From contig JAVXUO010001949.1 in assembly GCA_033065855.1 (NCBI GenBank), positions 62,001-126,000 of the forward strand: a stretch of DNA of 64,000 bases, read 5' to 3'. The stretch is from Escallonia rubra. Its lineage: Eukaryota > Streptophyta > Magnoliopsida > Escalloniales > Escalloniaceae. Positions 20,745 to 33,442 of this stretch are shown here, piece by piece. The notes under the pieces are model-generated. The model did not search any database, was not told the DNA's origin, and saw only the letters and a list, made by a program, of their open reading frames with translations. How positions within the stretch are numbered: the first letter of the stretch is position 1; each line of letters opens with the position of its first letter. Both the position numbers and the translations under genes were made by a program.

Positions 20745-23700
20745 AAGTGCTTAGAGTATTAGAGGCCTTAACATCTCTCTTAAGTAGATAGAGTTCAATA
20801 GGTTGTTAGAGATAAAGTTAGGAAGGCCATTTTGAGAAAATGGAGTTTTTTGGACAATTCTAGTTGCAACACCTTAGGTGGAATTTGGGTGTTTTGAGAC
20901 CTTACTATCGTGTACATTGTGAGTATCCCCCATCTGGATCGATGTATTCATAGTCATGCTTGGATTTAGAGTCTGATACGTGTTTCTTTATTTCCATCAT
21001 CTATGGGGTGAACACTGACGAGGAAAGACAGTTACTCTGGAGCAACCTAGAATATCACGCAGGACTTTTTGTACATTGCCCTTGGCTCTTGTTAGGTGAC
21101 TTCGGTGTTATTAGGGATGCTTTTGAGAATGTTAAAGGTCTAGGTTGGTATGATGAGTCCATGTTCTTGGAGTGACAAGAGGCTAAATGAAGCCATCTTT
21201 GGACACTTTCAGTTGTTGAATACTGGAATTAGTTGACAGTCGTTGCCAACTTTCTCCCACAGGGGTCTCTGACCACTCTCCCACGGTCGTTTCAACCATG
21301 AAATTTATGAGAAGAGGCTAATAGCTTTTAAATATATTATTTTCCGGCCGGCCAAGAGAGTCGAATTCAACCTATAGTAAGGAAACATTGGTCAACCAAG
21401 GTTAACAAGCAAAAAAGATGTTTTGTGCTTTCCAGAAATTGAAATTCAGTAAACATGAAGCCAAGAAATTGAATAAGAGGATAATGGGGGATGTCACAAC
21501 TAATAAGCTTCATGCTAAACACAAGCTGGATACGTGTCAGACTTCTCTGGATAATAGACCTAACGATATGGAGCTTAGAGTTGTGCAATGGAAGATGGTG
21601 GCAGAGTACATACACATTGTTAATGAAGAAGACTTCTTTAAGCAAAGATGGAAGGATCAATGGATAGAAATAGGTAACCGGAAAAGTGCCTTATTTCTTC
21701 AAATCTTTGTGCAGCACGAGAAATATGGTAGTTGTATGAGTCAAAAAAATGCCAACTTCTCCGACGTCTATGAAGTTGTGTTAGACTATTACAAAACCTT
21801 TTGGGTAGCACCAGTCAAGGATATAAGGTGCGAGTGTTTGCCTTTGGTATTGTATAAGAAAATTTCAGATTATCAAAGCTTTGAAACGGCTACAAGTTTC
21901 TTTGATGAAGGGATAAGAGACCCCATTTTTTCTTCTATGACAATAAGGCCCTCAGGCCTAATGAGTAACATGTCCATTTTTCAAGCAAACCTGGGATAAC
22001 ATGGGTAAAAATGTGTACGCCATTAAGTTTTGTTTGGCAAATGGAAAACTATTGAAGGCATTAAATGCTACAGAAATCTCTTTAATCCCTAAGATCCTGA
22101 CCACTCATGCACATATCCTGGAGTTCAAATTTGTACGAATGTATCAAGATAATTGCAAAGAGAAAAAAATCTTTCTTTCCTTCATTAATCCTTCGTTGCG
22201 TGCTCTTATTCAAGGTAGAAGAATTGCTGATAACGTATTGTCAGCCTAGGACATAGGAGTTACCGAAAAGTATCATAGGGAGGCGATCTCCACCTAGATG
22301 TACTATAAAAGTTGTTTTAGCCGAAGTATAAGATAGCGCGCATTGGGAGTTAATGTTTCATGGCTAAAACACCTCAATTTTCATCCCACCTTTATTAGCT
22401 GGATTAGAGGCAGTGCTACTACTCTCTTTCTTCTATGGTAGTGAATGTGATTTGGTCCAATGTTACCCTGGGGCAAAGGCTACGAGGCAAGGGGACCCAT
22501 CATGCTCTTATCTCTTTGTGATCGCGATGGAGTTCTTAATTCAACTAGTAGACAAGAATAAAGGCGAGTCCTAACTTTGGAAATGCCCTACGTTTGGGTG
22601 TCATTGGAGGTGTGAAAGGACTAGGACAACCCAATTGTGTTTGCATGATTACCTATTAATATTTTCTCATAGAGATACTGAATCGACAAGTGCTTTAAGA
22701 GAGCCATTGAAAAATTGTCCATGTTTTATGGTCTGAGAGCTAAGCATAAAGAAAGAAATTTTCTTGTCAAATGTCCATGTGGATGTTAGCCAAGAAAATG
22801 AAGGGATCTTGGGTTTCCTTTAGGGCTCTTTTCCTATCACTTACCCTAGTGCCCCTTGAATTTCTACTAGCTTGAAAGCTAAAGACTGCATTAGGCCAGG
22901 GGGAAAGATAACTTGTAGAGTCAAATCATGGATTAATAGATTTGTGTTTACTCTAGGAGGGTACAGTTGGTCAATCCTATACTTAATAGTACGCAAGTTT
23001 ACTGAAACAGTAATTTTTTCTTTTCAAAAAGGTCTTCGATGATGTTGATCAAATCTTGAGGAAGTTTTAGTGGTCTTGTACTGAGCTTAAAGCTTCGGGT
23101 GCTAAGGTTACTGGGGAGGTAATTACTCTACACAAGAAAGAAGGTGTTTAGGGCTTAAAATGATCACTTAATGGAATTTGCTGTGTAGGGCAAAACAAAT
23201 ATGGCATTGTACCAATCATGACTCTTAATGAGTGAATAAATATTTGCTTAAGGGTAGGTGCTTTTGGGAAATCAAGCCTTATGAGGATTCTTCTTAGACT
23301 AGAAATGAACTTCTTAATGTCGGAACAAAGTTAGGCTATTTCTTAAACATAAGATAGGTAATAGCTGTAGAACCAATTTATGGTTTGACAATTGGCATTC
23401 GGGTGGTCCAATTCATAATAGGTCAGGGTTAAGGTTAGTGTTACCTGCCCCTTCTAGGAACACTAAGGTTCGACATGAAATAATGGTTATAATTGGCAGT
23501 GACCTATTTTGGACTGCCCCAAACTCAATCAAGTGTAGGGTGCGGTATGAGCTGTGGTCTTTATGTCCAAAATGGCAATTTTTCTCTGCTTCGGCATGGG
23601 AGCTATTCTGGATGAAACACACAGGGTTTCCTTGGTTTAGATCAGTTTGGTTTCCAAGAGCAGTGCCAAGTTTTAGTTTTATCTCATGGTTGTCTGTACA

Positions 23701-23830
23701 ACAAAAGCTCTGCGCACAAAATAGGATAAATGGCCTTATTCAGAACGGGGATCTAACATGTGTATTCTGCATATTGTGTAAGGAGGATCATGATCATTAA
23801 ACTTTCAATTGTAATATTACTCAATCTACT
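20745..23830 (+). pseudogene. LINE ORF2 (endonuclease, reverse transcriptase, zf-RVT)
   Basis: Would copy LINE RNA into nicked chromosomal DNA. Endonuclease: IRGLN start near 20755, FISIIYGVNTDEERQLLW (20988-21040) and PWLLLGDFGVI (21077-21110); the usual GDFN is GDFG here. A linker with LNKRIMGDVTT and FFKQRWKDQW follows (21418-21670). RT: LNATEISLIPKI (about 22057), IQGRRIADNVLSAQD (about 22207-22252), RQGDPS..SYLFVIAMEFL (about 22480-22535). The active-site block reads LCLHDYLLIFSHRD at 22635-22676, so the family's A-D-D is H-D-Y. zf-RVT region: AWELFWMK, VWFPRAVPSFSFISWLS and CILCKEDHDH (23580-23800). At least five frameshifts and several stops. Clearly dead. Confidence 0.85.
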
Positions 23831-24060
23831 TGGTTGCATGCTATCTAGGAATGTCATCTAGTTGGTTGAATTTCATTGACTGGACCTCCAGAAATTGGAA
23901 ATGTAAGTAATGTGGGTTCTTGACATGTAAATTCTTTATTGCACCCACAATTTTTTAATGCCAGAGTTTATTGTAGTAGTTTTAAGATATATCATCCCTT
24001 GAGTAAAAATTATTAGAGTTTTTACGGGTTTATTGACGTCCTAAAAATGAGCAGACAGCT

Positions 24061-25473
24061 CTTCCAATAGGAGTATCTTGCAAATTTCGAACCTTTCTTT
24101 TCCTTCGAGTTCAAAATAGTTTTCTCCTTTACACTTTGTGAAGTTGCAGCTGCATCATATTGTGTATTGGATTTTCACATGGGTGCTTTCTTCTTGGGGG
24201 TAAAGTGGCTTTGGCGAATGTGAGTCTTAACTCCTGAGTTTTGGTAAGTTTTGATGGCTATCTTCCAAGGCTTCATACACCGGTGTAGTATAAGGAATAT
24301 TGTTTTCATGTGTTATGAGCATTGAGTGAGCGTTTCTGGCAATGCATGGATATTGATGGAGAATTACCAGGTATGTCTTTCTTTTGCCTTACACCTTAAG
24401 TGAGATTGCTTTGACCTTGGTGAGTGCAATTCAGTTCTGGGCGATGATAAGTGTTGGTGGCCTTCTACCATCGGTTGTACACTGCGGTAGAGTAGATAAG
24501 TGTTCTTTGCGAAGGGTAATGACTTTTATCTACAATGTTGTTATGGTTTTTGAGGTGGAGATGGAATTGCAAATTGGTTGAGTGATTCTTTGGAGACATG
24601 GTAAGGATTTGGTGGGCCTCTGTCCTGGATTAGATTAGAGACGATGAGCATGAAATGCTTTTGCAAGGCCACATGCATGACTTGTTAAGTTGTTATATCC
24701 ATATATTGTTCTTTTGAGCCTCTTCTAGACTCGGCTATCCTTCCATATCTTCGTAGCCTTTTTCATTCATCTTACAACCTGTTATCCACTTCCTTTTCTT
24801 TTCTTTTATTTTCTTGCTTGGTTTGTAGAACTTGAGTAGAAAGGACTGGGCCTTTTGGATGGTGAACTGGTATGCTAGCTTTGAATGGTTACTGCATGGG
24901 TACTTCAATCTCCAAAATACACTGAATCTGGTGGTTCGAAGTTGGCTTGGTATGCTTTAATGTAACTGTTTTTTTTGCCTTATTTAGCTGCACTGTACGA
25001 CATTCGATCAGACGATAAGCAGTTGATGTTGCTTACTTTCCTGTTCTATCACATCCACAGCCCTTGCTTGTATGTAGTTTATATGTTGTTGTGTCATTCG
25101 ACGTAATTTAGATATTGTGTAAGGGAAGAGAATAGCCTATGTACTTACCAAAGAGTACCTTTAAAACATGTACGAGCAAGTAGAGTCCATATCACTTCCT
25201 TTTTTCTTCCATCAGTTCCAACTTCCTCGGAGGCTGCCCAGTCTAGAGTTTGGTATTGCCTTTGTTGTGGGTCCAAACGTCGCTGGCTTCAAATGCCGAC
25301 ATGCCTACCTATTACTGCATTTCTCATTTGAGTAGTAACGTGAGATTGTTTTAGATCAATTTAAATTGACATGTATAATCCTTTTATTTTTAATTTTTTA
25401 TGTTACTATCATTTATAAGCACACAAGTCGTATGGGGATTACAACAAGAGTCCTTGTTAAACAACCGTATAAT
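24061..25473. other. LINE 3' flank and spacer
   Basis: Little can be supported here. It may include LINE 3' UTR at its left edge. A pyrimidine tract lies near 24790-24815. No protein similarity, tRNA or inverted-repeat element was recognised. Confidence 0.4.
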
Positions 25474-25478
25474 CTTAT

Positions 25479-25761
25479 TGTTGGCATGAGGGATTGCATC
25501 TAATTCTAAGATTACGGTAAATCATGATTATAGGAAGCAATAATCCATGATTGCAGCAGAGCATGATTATAGGAATCATTATAGGAAGCAATAATCCGAC
25601 AATTGTAGTAAAGCATAATTATAGGAATCATTAGTTAGCAAGACTTATTTTGTTACCTTATACATGTGTATTCGCTAGAATAGAATAATTGTATATATTT
25701 ACCTCATGATGAGAAGAATAGTATATGTCGAATATTTCTCACCAAAGACCCTTTCAGTTCA
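25479..25761 (+). repeat. 5' LTR of copia element
   Basis: Begins TGTTGGCATGAGGGATTGC and ends CCTTTCAGTTCA. It carries an extra internal duplication of a block containing GCATGATTATAGGAATCATT, which accounts for its greater length than the 3' LTR (283 against 231 bp). Confidence 0.85.
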
Positions 25762-25764
25762 TTA

Positions 25765-25776
25765 TGATATCATAGC
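25765..25776 (+). other. primer binding site of copia element
   Basis: TGATATCATAGC, ten of twelve bases as in TGGTATCAGAGC, the initiator tRNA-Met type PBS common in plant copia elements. Confidence 0.7.
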
Positions 25777-25939
25777 ATGTTTGATCGAAAAATGAATGAA
25801 TACCCATAGCGAAGCTTACCTTTTCTAAATGGCAGGCATGAACTCCACTAACCCACAAATCCTATCATTCTAGTGGCATCGTATAACCAGCCACTACCAA
25901 TCATAGTCCAATAGGACAATTCGGCTTTTCCCACTGGTA

Positions 25940-28900
25940 TTGTTCTTGATGAAACGAATTTTCCATTTATGGTCGCAATTGATAAAGATACACATTGGAG
26001 CGTGGAATAAAGTTGGATATCTTACAGGCAAAATGGTAAGATCAGCATCCAACGATCCCAGCTACGCTATATGGATTACTGACAACCACAAAATTAAGAA
26101 TGAGCCCCCATCTGATGCAATGATTTGTCCAGCTGGCCACAGCCAAGGAGATATGGGAGGCTGTTCCAAAAACCTTTTATGATGGATGGATGAGACTCGT
26201 TTGTTTGAATTGAATCAAAAGTCTTTCACCACCACATAGAATGGTCGACCTTTGTCAAACTATTATAATGAACCGTCTAAAAAATTTTAAGAAATCGATC
26301 ATCGAACAATCATGTAGGAGGGATCGATTGAAGGAATTGTGCATATGCATACCACGATGGCGGGGTTACGAGTCCATATATTCCTAAGTGGGCTTGATCC
26401 GAAATTTGATCAAGTTCGTGGTGAGGTTCTAAGAAAGGATCCAAAGCTGGATTTGGAAAGTACGTACACATGTGTAGAAGAAAAGCACAATAGAGAGATC
26501 ATAAAAAATTCTCGACCAGTCTCTGAAAGCTCAGCCATGGTGGTTCACCGAAACCCATAAGGATCCAGTAACAGCTTTGTAAAGGGGCAAATTAACACAC
26601 CATTGGGAAAAACTAACAACTTTAGTTGTAGCCATTATGGTGAAATAGGGTACTCGAAACAATGATGCTCTGAGATTATCGGATATCCGAAGTGGTGGGA
26701 TTTCTCAAAGAAGCCGAGAAAAAACATCATTGGCAAAGCAGTAGTGGTCACACAACATCCGATCAACCCAGGAGGAAAAATCACAACCTACTGCCAACAT
26801 GGCTCAACCAGGTATTTCTGGGTGGATGTATTTTCTGTCACCTATAAGAATAGTACTCGGATTATTGACACAGGAGCATCTGATCATATGACTAGAGACC
26901 TAGACAAATTATAAACTAATTTAACTATCCTCTTAGCCTGTTATTTCCACCGTAAATGGAAGTACCCCTCCTATCACAGGGAAGGGATCCGTTGTATTAT
27001 GGAGTACTTTAAACTCGATATTGTCTTGGTTGTTCCTACACTTGAGTACAATCTCTTGTCGTTAGCCAAATCACCTCTTAATTTTAGTGTTACTTTTTGG
27101 CCTTCATTCTATATTTTTCAGGACATTCTGACCCGAAAGACTCTTAGTTATGGTGTTAAACGAGACAAGCTCTACTACTGGAATTTTTTGAAGATTGGAA
27201 ACAGAAAGTCGGCCATGCATTTTAAACAAGTGGGGTTGAATAGGCTCGAACAAGTATGGTTATGGCATAGGAGGCTAGGGCACATTTCTTTCGGCTACCT
27301 TAAGAAACTTTGACCAAGTTTGTTTTCTGATTTAGATGTTTCAAATTTTTGATGCGATATATGTTAATTGGCGAAAAGCCATTGAATTCCTTATTTGCCA
27401 TGTTTAAGTAAATGCGCAAAACCTTTTGTTGTTATAAATTTTGATATCTGGGGGCTGCAAAGGTTCCATCCATTTGAAAGGCCTGTTATTTTGTTACTTT
27501 CATAAATGAATGCACCAGGGTCATGTAAGTGTCCTTGCTCTATAAGAGGAGTGATGCATGTATGACATTTAAGGAATTCTACAATACGGTGCACACCCTA
27601 TCAACAACAAATTCGGATTTGGTAGTTTGACAATGCGATGGAATTTATTGATGCTTCATTTGGAGAGTACCTTAGCCAGCTGAGGATACGACACCATACT
27701 TCCTGCACATACACACCGCAACATAATGATCTGGCAGAAAGAAAAAATAAGCAGATTATGGAATTAGTACGTGCATCTCTCTTTGTGATGAATATGCCAC
27801 GATTTTATTGGGGGAAGCAGTCAAATATGTTGTCTACCTTATCAATCGGTTTCCTTTCCCAGTTATTGGTTTTCAAACTCCCCAACAAAAGTTACAATCT
27901 TTTTGCTATATTTTGCATCTAACAAACCTTGAATACTAGAGTTTTTGGGTGTATAGTATATGTTCGTATCTCGAAAGTCTTATAAAGTAAATTGGACCCT
28001 TGTGCAAAACGGTTTGTTTTTGTTGGATATTCAGATTTTCAGAAGGGCAGAGGAGATAGTGGAATTTGAAGAGGTGAGGCTGAGTTTTTAGAACATGAGG
28101 CCATAGAAGAATGATTGAATACCCATCGCCCCACTGCTTATCAACCAAACATAGAGGTTCCAGGTTTGCCGAGTTTACCTGAGAATAATGTAGCACCGGA
28201 AGGTGTTGAATATGCCTTAGAACAACCCGTATTAACACCACTGATCGAAGAGCTTTCCCAGTATGTTCAAGATGATGCTACACCCCAGATAACCCTCAAT
28301 TTACTTTTGAATGACTTAGAATATCCTAAGAATTATTCTCCTCCTTCTCGATTTCCACCAAGATGAAATAGGGGTATCCTAAAGAAACAATATGAACTTG
28401 ATCTCAAAGCCAATATCAAATATCCCATTAATAATTATACCTCCACTCATAGACTATCATATTTTTATGCTCTAATTGTCGATCAATTGTCCAAAGTATT
28501 TATTCCTAGTAGCGTGCATGAAGCATTAGCAGATCCAAGGTGTACGAAGGCAATGAATGAAGAGATGGAGGCTCCGTAAAAGAACTCAACTTGAACTGGT
28601 TCCGTTACTCAAAGGGAAGAAGACAATTGGGTGCAAATGTGTGTATACACTGAAGCTTAAAGCTAATGGACGCATTGACACGTACAAAGCAAGGCTAGTA
28701 GCAAAGTGTTACACACAGAAGTATGGAGTTGATTATCAGGAGACTTTTGCACCAGTAGCTAAGCTTAATACTGTCCGCATCTCATATCAGTTGCAGCAAA
28801 TCCGATTGGCCTTTACGATAGCTCGACGTAAAAAATGCCTTCCTAAATGGTGAATTGGAGGAATTAGTATACATGGAGCTTCCACCAGGTGTTGAGCATG

Positions 28901-29020
28901 GATCTCTACATAAAGGCAATATATGTAAATTAAAGAGATCGTTGTATGGGCTGAAACAGTCACCCAGAGCCTGGTTTGGGAGGTTCACATCAGCAATGAA
29001 GTCGGTTGGTTGCAGGCAAA
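25940..29020 (+). pseudogene. copia gag-pol, part before the nested LTR
   Basis: Gag: LDETNFPLWSQLIKIHIGAW near 25950 and LTGKM..SASNDPSYAIW, the UBN2-type copia gag start; a broken zinc knuckle (CSHYGEIGYSKQ) near 26624, with Tyr where the second Cys is expected and a stop after it. Protease: DTGASDHMTR at about 26868. Integrase: VWLWHRRLGHISFGYLKK (about 27253) and RIRHHTSCTYTPQHNDLAER (about 27685). [22 protein letters not shown] (about 28630), [20 protein letters not shown] and VAKLNTVRI, then ELPPGV, SLYGLKQSPRAW (about 28943). Frame changes many times; dead. Confidence 0.85.
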
Positions 29021-30990
29021 GTAACTGTAACATCCCGGAATTTTCCGAAATGTTAACACTAAATCGATCTATAACACTAAGACAATAATGTCCATAACCT
29101 CAATAACTAATGCAACAAGCTGTCAGAGCAACTATCCATCAATCAAACTATACTCTCAATCAATTGTCATAATTGAAATACCGAGTCTAAGTCTAAGAAA
29201 ATTCAAAACAATAATATTTACCCACGCAGGGGTTCTAATGATCAATCCCAAAATCTAATTCCTTTGCTTTCGCTCGCTCGGCTCTAATCCAAATTCAGGT
29301 AACCTACTGCTGGCTATCACCTGCAGAAAATAAGTCAAAGGGGAGTGAGCTTTTGAGAGCCCAGTAAGGTCGCACAAAGATTTAAAATCACAAAAACGAT
29401 TCAGATGATTTTTCATATAAAACTTTTGAAAAGTATTTTCAATGAAATACAACACTTAGACAAAGATGAACAAAACGAACGATTTTACATTTCAAGTCCA
29501 ATAACAACTTTTTGAGGGATTTTGCTTTCGATGAAATCACTACAATACGATATAAACATAGGGATGAGTATTCAACTCAATCCCTTAAATAATAGGCATT
29601 TGAAACACTTCGGATATAATAAAGCATGAATGTATAATATTCAAAACAGTTCAAGTGTAATAAAACATAGACAGGAAACATTGAACATGAGCAGTACAGA
29701 AGCAAAGCCACCCCGGCAGTGCTCGATACACTTACATATGCATATGTACGCTGACTAGTCCATCTAGGTACTAGTTAAACCCATCCAACAGACCATCCTT
29801 GTAACACCAACAATACAGACCATCCTTATGGCTCCCAAGTTACTAACTCATGTCAACATTGAGAAGTAATAAATAAAATTTAAAAATGCTTTACGATGAG
29901 CAATCAATAAACATATCAAATGAACAATGGATTCTAAGATTAGATGAAACAGAATTCCAAACGATCGCTATAAGGCTCAATTTAGGGTTTCACGGGTAAT
30001 TTAAAAAAAAAACATTTTATATCGATCAATAAAAATCAACATTCGATCTAGTTTGTAAAACTATTGTTATAAGCATTTGAAAACAGAATAACGAAATGGG
30101 GTTCGGATAGAAATCCCTTACCTCGGTCCAAGCTAAGCGATGCTACCAACCTCGACCAGTATTATCTGAATCAACCTAAATTTATAATTTAATTATTAGA
30201 ACACAATTTATATCTAATATACTAGAAACCCTAATATCGACTACCCACCACGTGCTTAATTCTAATCCCGAAATCACGCGACTCGAAACGTATTCCACAC
30301 ACGACCAACGTAGCTAACCGGAAATCCTGTACGCTACTTAACGCGTAACTATATTCCAAAATCTATAATAAATTTCAATAAAATATTTTTATAGCTTAAA
30401 ACATTAATAAGAGTCAAAATATGAACTTTCTGAAATTTTGAATATTTTTGAATTAAATAATTTCTTTAAATACAATAAAAACCCATAAATTCCCAAAATT
30501 ACTTCTAGCTGAAAATAAAGTCCCATAATTTTTATAGCAGCTTTAAAATATGTTTGAAAATTATAGAAATTTAAATCAGAAATTAAAAGGCATTAAAACT
30601 ATTTTTAAATTAATCATTTTGCTAAAAACAATGCGATACGGAAACCATAGCAAATCAACTCTAAAAATCATGAAATTCAAACTGAGTCTTATTTATATCA
30701 TAAGGACATTGCTATAATTTTCCTCGGAACATTTTCAGGGTTTAAGGCTTCAAAATAATTTTCCAAATCTGAAATTACAGAAAATACTAAACATTTATAC
30801 GATCTCAGAAAATTATGAAAGTTTGCCAAGAATTCTAATATGGTCTAACGTATTATACTGCAAATTTTCATATGCTAACGATAAACGTGCATTAACATAT
30901 GCACATGCAAACTTAACGTCAAACCCGATCCGCATTTCCCTTCTTATCTGTCACAGCCCACATAAAAATCTCACAACCTACTCACATCAC

Positions 30991-31862
30991 AGCTACTGCC
31001 TCGTGGCAGTAGCTTCTTCCCCTCTCATGCATACAATATACATTGCACACTCACCCTCATTACATCCACAGCACCCACAAATATATATAGATATACATCT
31101 ACCATGCCCACTGCTGAGAGGCAGTGGGTCTCCCCCTCCCCTTCTTCTTCCTTTTCATTTTGTACTTCACATAACTACATGTAAACACACAAATATATAC
31201 ACCTTACTCACGCACACACACCAACCCACAACACACACACTCTTACGGCAGCTGCCATGGCTGCCCACACTCCTCCCTCTCTCTCCCTTAACGCTCCCCA
31301 CACACAGGTACATACGCCCACCACAAACCTGTAACACAGCTGCCCCCTTGCACCCATTTCAGTTCACTCCCTCTCTAACCCACACAAACACACATTACTG
31401 CACCTAATAGCATGCACCATTCCGACACATCTTCATGGGGCTGTTTGGCAGTCCATTTTCCATCCTACGTGGACCACAACTTATACAAAAACACTCCATT
31501 TCTACTCACACAAACCTGTCACTCACAGCCACTTCACCCTTCACATAGTCCCCTTCACATATATAAACACACACCCACCCACAAACATATATGCATACAC
31601 ATGCACAAGGCAGTGGCCAGATTGCAAAGTCTATGCGCCCATCTCTCTCAAACAGTTTCTCATTGCTCTCACTCTCAGCACACAGATTCACACAACCCAC
31701 ACATACATTCATCGCAGCACACCTCTCTCTCTCTACAGCAATAGCCCTTCACGGTTGTCTCTCTTTCTCACCACAGCAGTCCCATTAAACTAATTTACAC
31801 AGGTTACCCGGTTGCGCATAAACCTACATAACACATACATGGACTGCCCCCATGGCAGTCCA
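30991..31862. repeat. four short hairpins with CTGCC/GGCAG core
   Basis: Perfect stems: AGCTACTGCC with loop TCGT (30991-31014), CCCACTGC with loop TGAGAG (31107-31128), GGCAGC with loop TGCCATG (31247-31265), and TGGACTGCC with loop CCCAT (31840-31862). All lie in a CA-rich part of LTR family 2. Confidence 0.7.
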
Positions 31863-32136
31863 CCTCTGTACACCCACAATCATTCAGCCACTCATGTTAG
31901 ACCCTTATACGCACACCTAAATATACAGCACTCACATCTCTACGTGCGCACACTAAAATGCTGAAATAAAAAGACGAAGAAGAAAGGGTCGAGGCTTACC
32001 GGAAAAGAATTGCGATTGCCGGAAACTTCACCAAAACCCTTCTCCGATCTCCTTCCTTTGTCCTCTCTCTCGATCTCTCTGCCGATTTTCAGAAAAGGGT
32101 TGGAAAGTATATGACGGCTCCCTCACGAAAAGTATC

Positions 32137-32152
32137 TATATATATATATGAA
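32137..32152 (-). promoter_or_regulatory. possible TATA region of LTR family 2
   Basis: A TATATATATATAGA-type run on the - strand, about 240 bp from the LTR start in its own orientation. It is the only good TATA candidate; low-complexity sequence makes it uncertain. Confidence 0.35.
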
Positions 32153-32388
32153 ACCCTAGATCGGAATATTACCAAAAGCCACTTTATATTTTCATTAGTC
32201 TCTCCAAAATTTACCCAAACCTTTATTATTGCCAATGGGTCAAAAATAAATTATTTACTATACTTTAGATGCTCGAAAAATTTTAAATGGTTTGGTTCGA
32301 TAACCCGCTATACTAAGTATCGCTAAAAAATATATCCGCCGCTAAAATTTCTTATTAGGTCCAAAAAATATCGGGGTGTTACAGTAAC

Positions 32389-33400
32389 TCTTACCATACT
32401 CTATTTATTAAACAGAAAGGAGGAAATATAATATTTATTAAACAGAAAGGAGGAAATATAATATTTATTAAACAGAAAGGAGGAAATATAACAACATTAA
32501 TTGTATATGTAGATGATATGGTGTTGACCGGTAATGATCCTGAAGAAATTGAGAGGCTAAAGAAATATTTGACCACCAAGTTCAAAATGAAAGACCTAGG
32601 ACAACTGCGATATTTCCTAGACATTGAAGTGTCACGGTCAAGACAAGGAATCTCTCTTTGCCAATGAAAGTATGTGTTGGATTTGCCGACTAAAACTGGG
32701 ATGCTAACCTGCAAGCCAGTTAAAACACTAATGGAGATAAATCATTAAATTGTAACTTCCTCGGACCAAAGTCTGGTAGACGTAGGTCATTATCAATGAC
32801 TAATGGGGAAGTTGATCTATTTGACTCACACTAGGGCGGATATTGCCTATGCCGTGAGTATGGTAAGACAATGTATACATGCTCCAAGTGAAAAACACAT
32901 GAATGCAATCTATAAAATCTTGAGGTATTTGAAATGTGCCTGAGGAAGGGGGCTATTGTACTCAAAGAATGAAGCATCCACCATCAAAGGGTACATTGGT
33001 GTTGATTGGGTAGGAGACCAGTCAAACAAGAAATCTACCTTAGGTTATCTCACATTTATAGAAGGCAATCTTGTTACCTGGAGGAGCAAGAAACAGAAGG
33101 TTGTCGCTCGGTCAAGTGCGGAAGCAAAGTTCCGTAGTATGGAAAATGATTTACGTGAGTAGTTATGGATTAAAGGAACTCTGAAGGACATTGGAATTGA
33201 GTGTTCAAGGCCTATAAGTTTATTTATGGTAATAAATCTGCAATTAAAATTGTACAAAATCCGGTACAACATGATTGCACTAAACATGTTGAAGTTGATC
33301 ATCATTTTATCAAAGAGAAACTAGACCTGAAGCTCATTCAATTTCCATTCGTCAAGTCACAAAGGCTATCTCAGGGAGAACATTTCATGTAGTGATTGAC
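32389..33400 (+). pseudogene. copia pol, RT active site and RNase H after the nested LTR
   Basis: Contains VYVDDMVLTGNDPEEIERLK (32503-32562), MKDLGQLRYFLDIEVSRS, then a stop at about 32665, and RNase H: GYIGVDWVGDQSNKKSTLGY (about 32989), TWRSKKQKVVARSSAEAKF (about 33078-33132) and KHVEVDHHFIKEKL (about 33285). The catalytic DD of YVDD is intact. The usual SDADWAGD start of RNase H reads GVDWVGD. Stops at 32941, 33160 and elsewhere make it non-functional. Confidence 0.85.
32401..32490 (+). repeat. in-frame 30-bp triplication in copia reverse transcriptase
   Basis: Three tandem 30-bp copies starting at 32401, 32431 and 32461, each reading (L/I)FIKQKGGNI. They differ only at the first codon (CTA against ATA). 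They lie 15 bp before the VYVDDM active-site block at 32503-32520, adding 20 residues to RT without breaking its frame. Confidence 0.9.
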
Positions 33401-33433
33401 AACTTAGGCATGATAGATATCTATGCACCAACT

Positions 33434-33442
33434 TGAGGGGAG
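33434..33442 (+). other. polypurine tract of copia element
   Basis: TGAGGGGAG directly before the TG of the 3' LTR, the plus-strand priming site. Confidence 0.75.

Larger units (their letters stand above)
8835..24060 (+). mobile_element. L1-type non-LTR retrotransposon (LINE), decayed and twice interrupted
   Basis: Three collinear segments on the + strand rebuild one LINE: 8835-9075 (ORF1 start), 18079-18732 (rest of ORF1) and 20715 to about 24060 (ORF2). They are separated by a Helitron (9076-18078) and a solo LTR (18733-20714). Domain order across the segments is DUF4283-like ORF1, possible CCHC knuckle, APE-type endonuclease, reverse transcriptase and zf-RVT, as in plant L1 elements. Many frameshifts and stops show it is long dead. 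Both outer ends are approximate; no poly(A) tail or target duplication was identified. Confidence 0.8.
29026..32383 (-). mobile_element. solo LTR of a Ty3/gypsy-type element (family 2), 3358 bp, reverse orientation
   Basis: Termini TGTAACATCCCGG (left) and GGGGTGTTACA (right), with perfect target duplication GTAAC at 29021-29025 and 32384-32388. Read on the - strand it starts TGTAACACCCCGATA and contains GAGGTAAGGGATTTC (about 30114-30128) and GAGCTCACTCCCC-like then TGCAGGTGATAGCC (about 29310-29350), an arrangement also seen in solo LTR family 1. That argues for - orientation. No coding capacity; the CA-rich open frame at 30823-31407 is composition only. Deleting the LTR and one GTAAC restores the copia RT frame. 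Confidence 0.87.

Noticed and set aside
30823-31407. 194-codon open frame on the + strand
   Set aside because: His/Pro/Thr-rich reading of a CACA-rich stretch inside solo LTR family 2, against the inferred orientation of that LTR. No domain.
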